This document shows positions 5,764 through 11,833 of a DNA stretch of 11,833 nucleotides, one piece after another. Source of the DNA: Candidatus Vogelbacteria bacterium (GTDB taxonomy: Bacteria > Patescibacteriota > Minisyncoccia > Phycocordibacterales > XYD1-FULL-46-19); assembly GCA_026395035.1 (NCBI GenBank), contig JAPLZN010000129.1:1-11833 (forward strand), in the 5' to 3' direction. How positions within the stretch are numbered: the first letter of the stretch is position 1; each line of letters opens with the position of its first letter. Below the pieces are notes generated by a model that searched no databases, had not been told where the DNA came from, and saw only the letters and a list, made by a program, of their open reading frames with translations. The translations under genes were made by a program, and so were the position numbers.

Positions 5764-7671
5764 ATGCTGAAAAGAACGCGACCTAAGCGATATTTTGCAT
5801 CTATAATTTTCACTGCCATCGTTTTGGTTGCAGTATCTTTGGGTGTAAATAATGTTTTGGCATCAGAAACGGAGGGTACGATTGATGCTTCGAATAAGCA
5901 TGCGTGGTCAGAAAATGTGGGCTGGGTAGATTTTGGTACAACCGAAGGCAATGTCCATGTCACTGATTCGGTTCTAACTGGTTATGCTTGGGGCGAAAAT
6001 GTGGGCTGGATATCCTTGAATTGTTCCAATGACACCTCGTGTGGGACGGTGGATTATAAAGTAGTCAATGATAGCAACGGCAATCTTTCCGGTCAGGCTT
6101 GGTCGGAAAATGTCGGCTGGATAATTTTCAATCCATCCGGCGGGGGAGTGTCAATTAATTCCGCCGGAGAATTTCAGGGGACAGCCTGGGGAGAGACGAC
6201 CGGCTGGATAGTTTTTAATTGCGCCGAAAACAGTTCCTGTTCGGTGGTTAGTTATAAAGTTAAAACTGATTGGCGACCGGTCTCGGCGCGGGGGACTACG
6301 CCTGGGGCGACTCCTGATTCCAGCACCAACACCAGCTCTTCGCATTCTTATGGTTCTATTATTTCCAATTGGGCGCGGTTGCTGGGTTTGAATCAGCCCA
6401 AGATTGGTAGCTCTACTATTTTGTATCCTGAATTGCTGGCGGTAAATCCACTGGTGGAAAAAATTACCAAGAATCCATTGGCGGAAAAGGTAAGAGAAAT
6501 AGTCAAGATCGTCGTACCTGATTTTGTTCAGAATACTTTATCCGGGGGTGAGCCCGTTGTACCTTCCTTGCGTGATTTGTTGCCGAAAAAAGCCCCTCTT
6601 TCATTGCGGGGAAAATGGAATATTATGCCGACCGAAGCTAGTAAATTTGCTCTAGCGCCCTTACCGACCGAAACTCGACTTTTGGCGCAAAAATTTCCCG
6701 AGCTAGGCAAAACTTTTGCTAAAGTTGGGATAAACAGGATGGCCGATGTCGGAAAACTAGCAGCCACTAGTCTGGAATTGCCGGGCTTATCCACTGTTCT
6801 AGGGCTGGCGGAAACAAAGCAGGTCAATGATCGTTTGTTGACGGTGGGAATACCGATTGATCGTCTGTCGGGAACAGCTAAACAAAAACTGCCCAGCGAT
6901 ATCGTTTTTGTCCGTTCATTTGGGGAAACATTGGATATAAATACCAACTTAACTTTTGATAATTTGGGCCACGCTAAACAGCAGATCAATGTTACGACCG
7001 GTAAGTCGCTTAGTTTGGTGGTCAAGCCGGAAGCGCCGGTGCGCGGTGTCAAGGGTTATATTGTTTTAACCAATCAGCCGGATAAAACGGCAATGCGCTT
7101 GCCAATGAGTTCTCTTATGGCCTCGGCGATTTTTGCGGTTCCGAAACTGGCTTACGACCAAGAGCAGCCGATCACCAAAGACACAAAGTTCGTTTTGTCG
7201 TCGTTTGAATATACCGATCCTGATCATGACGGCATCTATACAGCCGAAGTCCAGGCCCCGCAGGTAGCTGGGCAGTATGAAGTAATTACCGTAATGGACT
7301 ACCTTAACCCTAAAATGGGAGCCAAAGAAATTCGGCTGATCGCAGTGGTTGACCCGGAGGGCTATGTTTACACCAAAACTGGCAGCTTGGAGGCGAATGT
7401 TCCCGGTGCGACAGTCTCTCTATTCTGGTTAAACCAAAAGTCGGGTCAATTTGAATTGTGGCCGGCAAAAGAATATATGCAAAAAAATCCCCAACAAACC
7501 AATGTCCGGGGTAATTATTCGTTCTTGGTACCGGAAGGCAAATATTATTTGGCAGTCGGTGCGTCCGGTTATAAACCCTATCAGGGTGAGCAATATGATG
7601 TGGCGGAGGGGAATAGTATTCACGCCAATAATGAGCTAGTCTCAACCGGTTGGGGTTGGATCGAATGGTAA
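5764..7671 (+). CDS. Secreted surface protein with four A-W-x-E-N-V-G-W-type repeats
   Basis: A 635-aa protein. The start at ATG 5764 gives a clear signal peptide: basic MLKRTRPKR, a hydrophobic core (~10-29), then V-L-A-S-E. An in-frame extension upstream runs through repeat DNA and is rejected. Four short repeats lie at ~46-57, 75-87, 112-124 and 141-153, each A-W-(S/G)-E-N-V-G-W-I or close, with Cys pairs at 87/93 and 153/159 that may form disulfides. A Ser/Thr-rich linker follows, then ~350 residues without a recognised family. The last ~105 residues, from G-Y-V-Y-T-K-T-G, look like a carboxypeptidase-regulatory-like or B-type beta-sandwich (P-G-A-T-V-S-L-F, G-N-Y-S-F-L-V-P-E-G-K-Y). Function is unknown; probably an envelope or appendage protein. 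It is the first gene of a same-strand run. Confidence 0.85.
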   Translation: MLKRTRPKRYFASIIFTAIVLVAVSLGVNNVLASETEGTIDASNKHAWSENVGWVDFGTTEGNVHVTDSVLTGYAWGENVGWISLNCSNDTSCGTVDYKVVNDSNGNLSGQAWSENVGWIIFNPSGGGVSINSAGEFQGTAWGETTGWIVFNCAENSSCSVVSYKVKTDWRPVSARGTTPGATPDSSTNTSSSHSYGSIISNWARLLGLNQPKIGSSTILYPELLAVNPLVEKITKNPLAEKVREIVKIVVPDFVQNTLSGGEPVVPSLRDLLPKKAPLSLRGKWNIMPTEASKFALAPLPTETRLLAQKFPELGKTFAKVGINRMADVGKLAATSLELPGLSTVLGLAETKQVNDRLLTVGIPIDRLSGTAKQKLPSDIVFVRSFGETLDINTNLTFDNLGHAKQQINVTTGKSLSLVVKPEAPVRGVKGYIVLTNQPDKTAMRLPMSSLMASAIFAVPKLAYDQEQPITKDTKFVLSSFEYTDPDHDGIYTAEVQAPQVAGQYEVITVMDYLNPKMGAKEIRLIAVVDPEGYVYTKTGSLEANVPGATVSLFWLNQKSGQFELWPAKEYMQKNPQQTNVRGNYSFLVPEGKYYLAVGASGYKPYQGEQYDVAEGNSIHANNELVSTGWGWIEW

Positions 7672-7761
7672 ATGATCCTGATTGGCATTTTCATCATCCT
7701 CGTGCTTTTCTTGTTGTATCGGCTTTATGGTCGGAGAATTAGGGTTAAGATTTCAAGTTGA
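7672..7761 (+). CDS. Possible 29-aa membrane peptide, or stop-separated membrane anchor of the preceding protein
   Basis: The ATG directly follows the TAA of the upstream gene and is in the same frame. The product has a 16-residue hydrophobic helix (ILIGIFIILVLFLLYR) followed by basic G-R-R-I-R-V-K, a typical stop-transfer anchor. It may be a separate small protein, or the C-terminal anchor of the upstream surface protein cut off by a nonsense codon or reached by read-through. There is no independent Shine-Dalgarno. Confidence 0.4.
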   Translation: MILIGIFIILVLFLLYRLYGRRIRVKISS

Positions 7762-7775
7762 TAATATTTCTTTGT

Positions 7776-7804
7776 GTCATTCCTGCGCAGGGGAATCCAG
7801 GATT
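7776..7804. repeat. Single palindromic repeat unit
   Basis: GTCATTCCTGCGCAGGGGAA followed by TCCAGGATT; the stem has a GCAG-containing centre like the units at 2014 and 5662. It lies between the small membrane frame and the 7846 gene. Confidence 0.65.
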
Positions 7805-7845
7805 AAATCACTAAAAACTAAAATGATAAAAAATAATTTAAAAAT

Positions 7846-8208
7846 ATGCAAAAAACTAGGCTAAGTTTCATTCTAATTGTTCTATTGTTGGCTTCTAATT
7901 TTCTGTGGGGATTTTTCTATTTTATGAATCGATCGGAATTGGTTACCTTGCGCTCGCAAGCCCAAAATCAGGAGACCAACGCGCAAGTCGTAACCTTTAC
8001 TCGTTTGTTTATTAATGACGTACTAAAAGCGCACGGGGAAGTAGTTTTTGATAAACGGCTCGAATTAGAGAATGCGGTACGAGCTTTAAAAGATCAAACG
8101 ATCTTGGCGCAATGGGGTAAATTTATTAACGCCAAGGATGAATTGACCGCGCAGACTGAAGTTAAAAATTTGCTTGGTATGTTGGTTGATAAAATAACGG
8201 TAAAATAA
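7846..8208 (+). CDS. Small membrane-anchored protein of unknown function
   Basis: A 120-aa protein. Residues ~6-27 (LSFILIVLLLASNFLWGFFYF) form one hydrophobic segment after a short basic start, so it is a signal anchor or signal peptide. The rest is a charged, mostly helical soluble domain with no family I recognise (for example L-E-L-E-N-A-V-R-A-L-K-D-Q-T at ~71-84). The ATG at 7846 is preceded by an A-rich stretch and no Shine-Dalgarno. Only 8 bases separate its stop from the next ATG, so it is probably co-transcribed with the Ig-like genes. Confidence 0.7.
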   Translation: MQKTRLSFILIVLLLASNFLWGFFYFMNRSELVTLRSQAQNQETNAQVVTFTRLFINDVLKAHGEVVFDKRLELENAVRALKDQTILAQWGKFINAKDELTAQTEVKNLLGMLVDKITVK

Positions 8209-8216
8209 AAAAAATT

Positions 8217-8942
8217 ATGATAAAAAAGATATTTATATACCTTGCCATCATTTCAATTTTTTCGGGGTATGGACTAATTTCGGCAATTCACGTCGGGGCA
8301 GAGGAAAGCGGGACCGCTACTACTACCGACGAATTGGTTCCCAATATAATTTCTTCCTCTACAGATTCAGTATTGGTTGCTAGTTCTAGTCTAGATGCTT
8401 TGGGCGAGCCACTTGCTACAAGTAGCGACTCATTGTCGAAGATAGGAGAGGCAACAACGACAGCAACGACTTCGGATCAAATTAGCTCGGATGATATTGA
8501 GGTGGCGGCAACTTCCACGGGTGATATCAATAACAGAGTACAAAAAAGTGCCACCTCGACTGACATCGGGGAAGTGGAAAAAGAGGCGACAAGCACCTTA
8601 CCAGTTGTGCAACTAAAATCATTAGAGGAGAATATCGCTCCAGCCGGAGAAATTGTTTCAGTCTCTCCAAATTCTGTGGTTAATGGCGTTGTCCCGATTA
8701 AAATTCAGATATCGGATTTAGGTTCGGGGCTAGCTAATATTCTCTTTTATCTTTCAGACAACAATGGTACTTTCTTGGGTGAAACCAGCCAGCAGGATGC
8801 AGATGGTTTGTACACCATTGAGTGGAATACAAATCGCACCAAGTTTTCAGAATATGGCCCGCATTATCTTTATGCTGCCATTTTAGGGGTTGGAGGTGCG
8901 GCATATAATTCTGCTTGGGTGCCGATTAACGTTGGACGGTAG
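8217..8942 (+). CDS. Secreted Ser/Thr-rich protein with one Ig-like domain
   Basis: A 241-aa protein with an N-terminal signal peptide (MIKKIFIYLAIISIFSGYGL..., cleavage near A-I-H-V-G-A-E-E). Residues ~30-130 are low complexity with repeated A-T-S-T/A-T-T-T tracts, likely an extended stalk. Residues ~142-241 form a bacterial Ig-like beta-sandwich (V-S-V-S-P-N-S-V-V-N-G-V-V-P-I-K-I, later Y-L-Y-A-A-I-L-G). Part of this domain is almost identical to one in the 9114 protein. No anchor or enzyme motif is seen. Likely an exported surface protein acting with its neighbours. There is no clear Shine-Dalgarno. Confidence 0.8.
   Translation: MIKKIFIYLAIISIFSGYGLISAIHVGAEESGTATTTDELVPNIISSSTDSVLVASSSLDALGEPLATSSDSLSKIGEATTTATTSDQISSDDIEVAATSTGDINNRVQKSATSTDIGEVEKEATSTLPVVQLKSLEENIAPAGEIVSVSPNSVVNGVVPIKIQISDLGSGLANILFYLSDNNGTFLGETSQQDADGLYTIEWNTNRTKFSEYGPHYLYAAILGVGGAAYNSAWVPINVGR
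8736..8812 (+). repeat. Near-identical block shared with the 9114 gene (copy 1)
   Basis: 8736-8800 is identical over 65 bases to 9615-9679; extending to 8812 (9691) adds one mismatch. It encodes N-I-L-F-Y-L-S-D-N-N-G-T-F-L-G-E of the Ig-like domain. Flanking domain sequence is clearly less similar, which suggests recent duplication or gene conversion. Confidence 0.9.
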
Positions 8943-8970
8943 AAGATTCCAACCGATGTGACTTATTTTG

Positions 8971-9078
8971 TGTCGTTCCGGGCATGACCCGGAATCCAGA
9001 ATCAAATCACTAAATACAGTTCTGGATTCCCGCCGGAGTTTATCCCCGTGCAGACGGGGACCTGAGTAGGGAATGACA
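8971..9078. repeat. Composite palindromic element with inverted ends
   Basis: TGTCGTTCC at the left and GGAATGACA at the right are inverted with one mismatch. Inside are TTCCGGG/CCCGGAA (8976-8982, 8988-8994), CCAGAA/TTCTGG and CCCCGT-GCAG-ACGGGG (9044-9059). It fills most of the 171-base gap before the 9114 gene and might separate that gene's transcription from the upstream run. Confidence 0.8.
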
Positions 9079-9113
9079 AATGCGGATGCCAAGAATAACA
9101 AAGAAGTTCAATT

Positions 9114-11084
9114 ATGAACAACAATTTTTATAAAATATCAGTATTTACCTTATTTAGTTTTGCCGTTTTGTTTTCTGCCAGTAGTGTCATCGCGGCAATA
9201 AATATAACGGCACCAGGGGAAGGCGAAACATTGTCCGGTCAAACTTCTTTGAGTGCTTTTGCTTCCACAACAGAGGCAAGTACTACTGTCTCTAGTGTTA
9301 TGTTCTATTACCTTTCCGGAACCGACCCTGTTTTGATCGCCGAACAAACTTCAACATCTTCACCAGATAACTATTCTACCGTCTGGGACACATCCAATAT
9401 CTCCGATGGGCCTTACTCTCTTTTTTCTGTAAACTTGGATAGTGTCGGGAATCAATCGACCTCGACCAGTGTAATGGTAAATATCCGTAACGCTATTGAC
9501 CAAAGTCAGCCGAATCCGCCAACTGGTTTTCTTGTTTCTCCTCTCGCTGGTATTACGGCCACGACAACAATACCGATCAGTGTGCAAATTACAGACGCTG
9601 GTTCTGGCTTGGCAAATATTCTCTTTTATCTTTCAGACAACAATGGTACTTTCTTGGGTGAAACCAGCCAGCAGGATGCCGATGGTTTGTATACGATAAA
9701 TTGGAATCCGGAGACTAGTGGGGTGTTAGATGGAGAACATTATCTTTATACTGCCCTGCTTGGGACGGATGGGGGAGCATCTAATCCGCCTTGGGTCTTG
9801 ATAAAAACGGATAATAATAAACCCGTTGCTTCGTTTACTTATGATCCAAGCGGGCCGACAAATGGCAACGTAACGGCCACTCTTATTCCCAATCGACCGG
9901 TTACCATTTTAAATAATAGTGGAACTACGACTTATACATTTATCGATAATGGGTCGTTTCGGTTTGATTTTGTCGATGAATTAGGAAGAACTGGTTCGGC
10001 CACAGCGACGGTGTCTAGTATTGATCGCACCGCCCCAGTCATTCCTGGCTTAAGCCCAATTGGAGGCAGTTATGTAAATGCCTCGACTTCAATTGTTTTT
10101 CAAGATGCAGATCAGACTACCCCACAATGTTCTCTATTGGGAAGCATTTGGGGTTCTTGCTCAGCAACATCTTTTGGGTCGCTAACTGGTTTTTCGACAC
10201 TGCCCGATGGTCGTTTTACTTTGAATATTAAAGCGATTGACGATGTTGGTAATGAAAGTACGACGAGTGTTGACTACATCAAAGATACTATCACCCCGAC
10301 GATCGTTTCTGCGGAAACTCAAACTAGTCGGTCTATTCTCCTGTCTCTTAATGAAGCGCTCCTAAACGATTCGATTGTATCGCCGCAAAAATCTGATTTG
10401 AGCGTTTTTTCTATCCGCGATGGATCTAGGGTGGATTTGCCGATTGACAATATAATTTACGCTGATAAAAAAATCACAATTAATTTAACTTACGATATTA
10501 AAGCGGGGGATCAAATTAATTATCTTGTTCGGTCAGAAAGCAATCTGTCAGATTTAGCGGGTAACATATTTAACGCCGGGGCAACTTCGACGGGTATTGT
10601 TGTAAATAAACTGCCTGTCCCGCCAATTAGCGTCTCAGTCGTAGCTAATTCTGGCGGCGGAGGCGGGTCGTCCGGGAGCTATGCGGCGAGGATAATCCCA
10701 GCGCCGGTTGTGTTAAATGTTTCGAGCACCACACCTTTTTCTGGCCAAGTTCTTGGTATTGAAACATTTTATTTTTCTCACGATTTAATGTTTCCGATTA
10801 AGAAAGCTGATGTTAGAGAATTACAGAAAAGATTAATGAAGGAGGGTTTTATGGCTACTTCGACTGTCACTAATTACTTTGGGCCAATAACCCTGAACGC
10901 CGTTCGGCGATATCAAAAGATTCATAATTTGCCAATGACGGGCAATCTTGGTCCTAAAACTAGAGCCGTCCTCAATGGCGGGATGACAAGTTCCGTTTAT
11001 CGCCAACTACAGATTGATAATCTGCTCAAAAAAATTCAAAATCTTCAATCTGAACTGGCTTCGTTAAAATTAAAGACCAAATAA
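9114..11084 (+). CDS. Secreted multi-Ig protein with C-terminal peptidoglycan-binding domain
   Basis: A 656-aa protein with signal peptide 1-28 (cleavage near S-V-I-A-A). Ig-like modules follow: ~30-125 (N-I-T-A-P-G-E-G-E-T-L-S-G start, D-S-V-G-N end), ~140-235 (shares the identical block with the 8217 protein), then further domains at ~240-305, ~310-395 (D-D-V-G-N-E-S-T) and a SbsA-type Ig-like ~397-500. A Gly/Ser-rich linker lies near 515. Residues ~554-623 match a peptidoglycan-binding type 1 domain (V-R-E-L-Q-K-R-L, Y-F-G-P-I-T-L-N-A-V-R-R-Y-Q, G-N-L-G-P-K-T-R-A-V-L-N). A short coiled coil closes the protein (~629-653). It probably ties surface structures to the cell wall. The start has only a weak AGAAG upstream. 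Confidence 0.88.
   Translation: MNNNFYKISVFTLFSFAVLFSASSVIAAINITAPGEGETLSGQTSLSAFASTTEASTTVSSVMFYYLSGTDPVLIAEQTSTSSPDNYSTVWDTSNISDGPYSLFSVNLDSVGNQSTSTSVMVNIRNAIDQSQPNPPTGFLVSPLAGITATTTIPISVQITDAGSGLANILFYLSDNNGTFLGETSQQDADGLYTINWNPETSGVLDGEHYLYTALLGTDGGASNPPWVLIKTDNNKPVASFTYDPSGPTNGNVTATLIPNRPVTILNNSGTTTYTFIDNGSFRFDFVDELGRTGSATATVSSIDRTAPVIPGLSPIGGSYVNASTSIVFQDADQTTPQCSLLGSIWGSCSATSFGSLTGFSTLPDGRFTLNIKAIDDVGNESTTSVDYIKDTITPTIVSAETQTSRSILLSLNEALLNDSIVSPQKSDLSVFSIRDGSRVDLPIDNIIYADKKITINLTYDIKAGDQINYLVRSESNLSDLAGNIFNAGATSTGIVVNKLPVPPISVSVVANSGGGGGSSGSYAARIIPAPVVLNVSSTTPFSGQVLGIETFYFSHDLMFPIKKADVRELQKRLMKEGFMATSTVTNYFGPITLNAVRRYQKIHNLPMTGNLGPKTRAVLNGGMTSSVYRQLQIDNLLKKIQNLQSELASLKLKTK
9615..9691 (+). 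repeat. Near-identical block shared with the 8217 gene (copy 2)
   Basis: Partner of 8736-8812, at a constant offset of 879 bases, in the second Ig-like domain of the peptidoglycan-binding protein. Confidence 0.9.
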
Positions 11085-11779
11085 TTATTGGGAGGCCAGT
11101 TTTTGTCCGTGGTGCGCGCATGGGTGGGAGCCCGCCGGTACTCCGGCGGGCTGGGGCAAGCACACCCTGTCTTTATGATCTGATCCAACAAAGCACCCCG
11201 TGCAGACGACGAAGGGCATTTCCGCTAGGGCTGGCCTGATTAAATGAACGCCGCCGTGGTCGAAGGCACAGGATATTAAAGAAGCGAAGCGGGTTAACTA
11301 ACCTTTCTGATGAAAACAGGGCGAGGGGTTGGCGACTCCGGTCGGCCGAGCCCTGCCGAGGCGAGGAGGAGCTGGGGAGAGGGTTCGCCCTCTCCCCATA
11401 AAGAGTGCGCCTGGCCGCCTTCAAGCGGCCTAAGGGCGCAGACCGAGCAGGATAGGCGCGAGTAGCCCTAGCGGAAATGCCCGACGGCGGATGCCGAGGG
11501 TGCGATTTAGCAGGCCAACCGGTCGAATACCACGTACTCTCGAGAGGAAGCGCTCCGGCCCGACCCCGGCTGGACCGGAAGAAGAAGCGAATGTAAATAA
11601 ACCACAACAAAATATATCACTCCTAGCTTCTTCTGCAGGGCCAAGCCGGGGTTCCCCGCCTAGCCTTGTTCCGTTTCCTCATCCGCACTCAACCCCCCCC
11701 GCGAAAAGATTTAATTGGGCACGGAACAGGGCGCAGGCGGTGGCCGGCCGAGAGGCCGGAGGGCCGGAGCGCGACACGG
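11085..11779. ncRNA. GC-rich, highly structured non-coding region (candidate large RNA, strand unknown)
   Basis: About 695 bases, far more GC-rich than the neighbouring genes, with no reading frame I can support. Perfect hairpins: 11129-11138/11143-11152 (10 bp, TACT loop), 11373-11383/11388-11398 (11 bp, TTCG loop), 11406-11411 with 11435-11440 enclosing 11413-11418/11425-11430, and 11744-11749/11754-11759 (6 bp, GAGA loop). Longer-range pairings: 11214-11232 with 11464-11482 (19 bp) and 11663-11674 with 11721-11732 (12 bp, one G-U). TTCG and GAGA loops are typical of folded RNA. No RNase P, tmRNA, rRNA or tRNA signature was found. It could equally be a cluster of DNA repeats. Confidence 0.35.
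11214..11482. repeat. 19-bp perfect inverted repeat spanning 231 bases
   Basis: GGGCATTTCCGCTAGGGCT (11214-11232) and its exact reverse complement at 11464-11482. It encloses the TTCG hairpin and the two-part hairpin at 11406-11440. It fits a closing long-range helix of a structured RNA or the ends of a small inserted element. Confidence 0.85.
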
Positions 11780-11833
11780 TTAAACTTCTTCATCTTCATT
11801 GTTTTCAAAATGTGTTCGGATTTCATCATATAA
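11780..11833 (-). CDS. C-terminal fragment of a gene entering from outside the window
   Basis: On the minus strand the frame from the window edge reads 17 residues, L-Y-D-E-I-R-T-H-F-E-N-N-E-D-E-E-V, then TAA at 11782-11780. The AT-rich composition and acidic tail look like a genuine protein end, in contrast to the GC-rich DNA next to it. Too short to assign a family. Confidence 0.4.
   Translation of the reverse strand, partial: LYDEIRTHFENNEDEEV

Noticed and set aside
8736..9691. Second TR/VR pair
   Set aside because: The few differences in and next to the shared block include C/A and C/T changes not confined to A in one copy, and both copies are coding; this is ordinary duplication or conversion.
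11173..11610. 145-aa minus-strand frame in the GC-rich tail
   Set aside because: Arg/Ser/Pro-rich with no domain; it runs over several perfect hairpins and both arms of the 19-bp inverted repeat, as expected for chance openness in GC-rich DNA.
11112..11779. Group II intron, suggested by GTGCGCGCATGGGTG at 11113-11127
   Set aside because: The start resembles intron 5' ends, but I find no domain V, no intron-encoded protein and no proper 3' end in the region.
11085..11779. RNase P RNA, tmRNA or rRNA fragment
   Set aside because: Conserved signatures (RNase P GAGGAAAGTCC, tmRNA ends and tRNA-like domain, rRNA core motifs) were not seen on either strand by eye; a covariance search would settle it.
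1..11833. CRISPR array
   Set aside because: The dispersed repeats are palindromic, irregularly spaced and divergent; no direct repeats with uniform spacers and no cas genes.

Overview
The window is bacterial and most likely from a Candidate Phyla Radiation (Patescibacteria) genome or a close relative. The grounds are indirect: secreted proteins very rich in Ser/Thr with 'ATST' tracts, a C-terminal peptidoglycan-binding domain in an Ig-like surface protein, weak or absent Shine-Dalgarno sites, and a DGR whose target has a DUF1566-type lectin fold. TGA is used as a stop, so the code looks standard.

The left half (1-5516) is a complete diversity-generating retroelement (DGR). It holds a target gene (1-1725, +) with a 141-bp variable repeat (VR, 1577-1717) at its 3' end, a Bro-N/DinD-like gene (2088-2939, +), an accessory variability determinant avd (3386-3027, -), a 141-bp template repeat (TR, 3859-3999, read on +) and a DGR reverse transcriptase (5516-4188, -). 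TR and VR differ at 14 positions and every one is an A in TR, the signature of adenine-specific mutagenic retrohoming. Three things are unusual. TR and VR read opposite to avd and RT. A Bro/DinD-like regulator lies inside the cassette. The RT gene carries a run of ten C directly after its start, where slippage would switch it off.

The right half (5764-11084) is a same-strand run of envelope genes. In order: a secreted protein with four A-W-x-E-N-V-G-W-type repeats, a tiny in-frame transmembrane segment right after its stop, a 120-aa membrane-anchored protein, a Ser/Thr-rich Ig-like protein, and a 656-aa multi-Ig protein ending in a peptidoglycan-binding domain and a coiled coil. The last two share a 65-bp identical block. 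Together with the DGR target, the window looks like a cell-surface locus whose lectin-like protein can be diversified.

The intergenic spaces are crowded with small palindromic repeats of the TGTCATTCC...GGAATGACA kind. They flank TR and both minus-strand DGR genes.

The last ~700 bases (11085-11779) are GC-rich and have no convincing gene, but they hold many perfect hairpins and a 19-bp long-range inverted repeat. This may be an unrecognised large structured RNA. The final 54 bases hold the C-terminus of a minus-strand gene that enters from outside the window.
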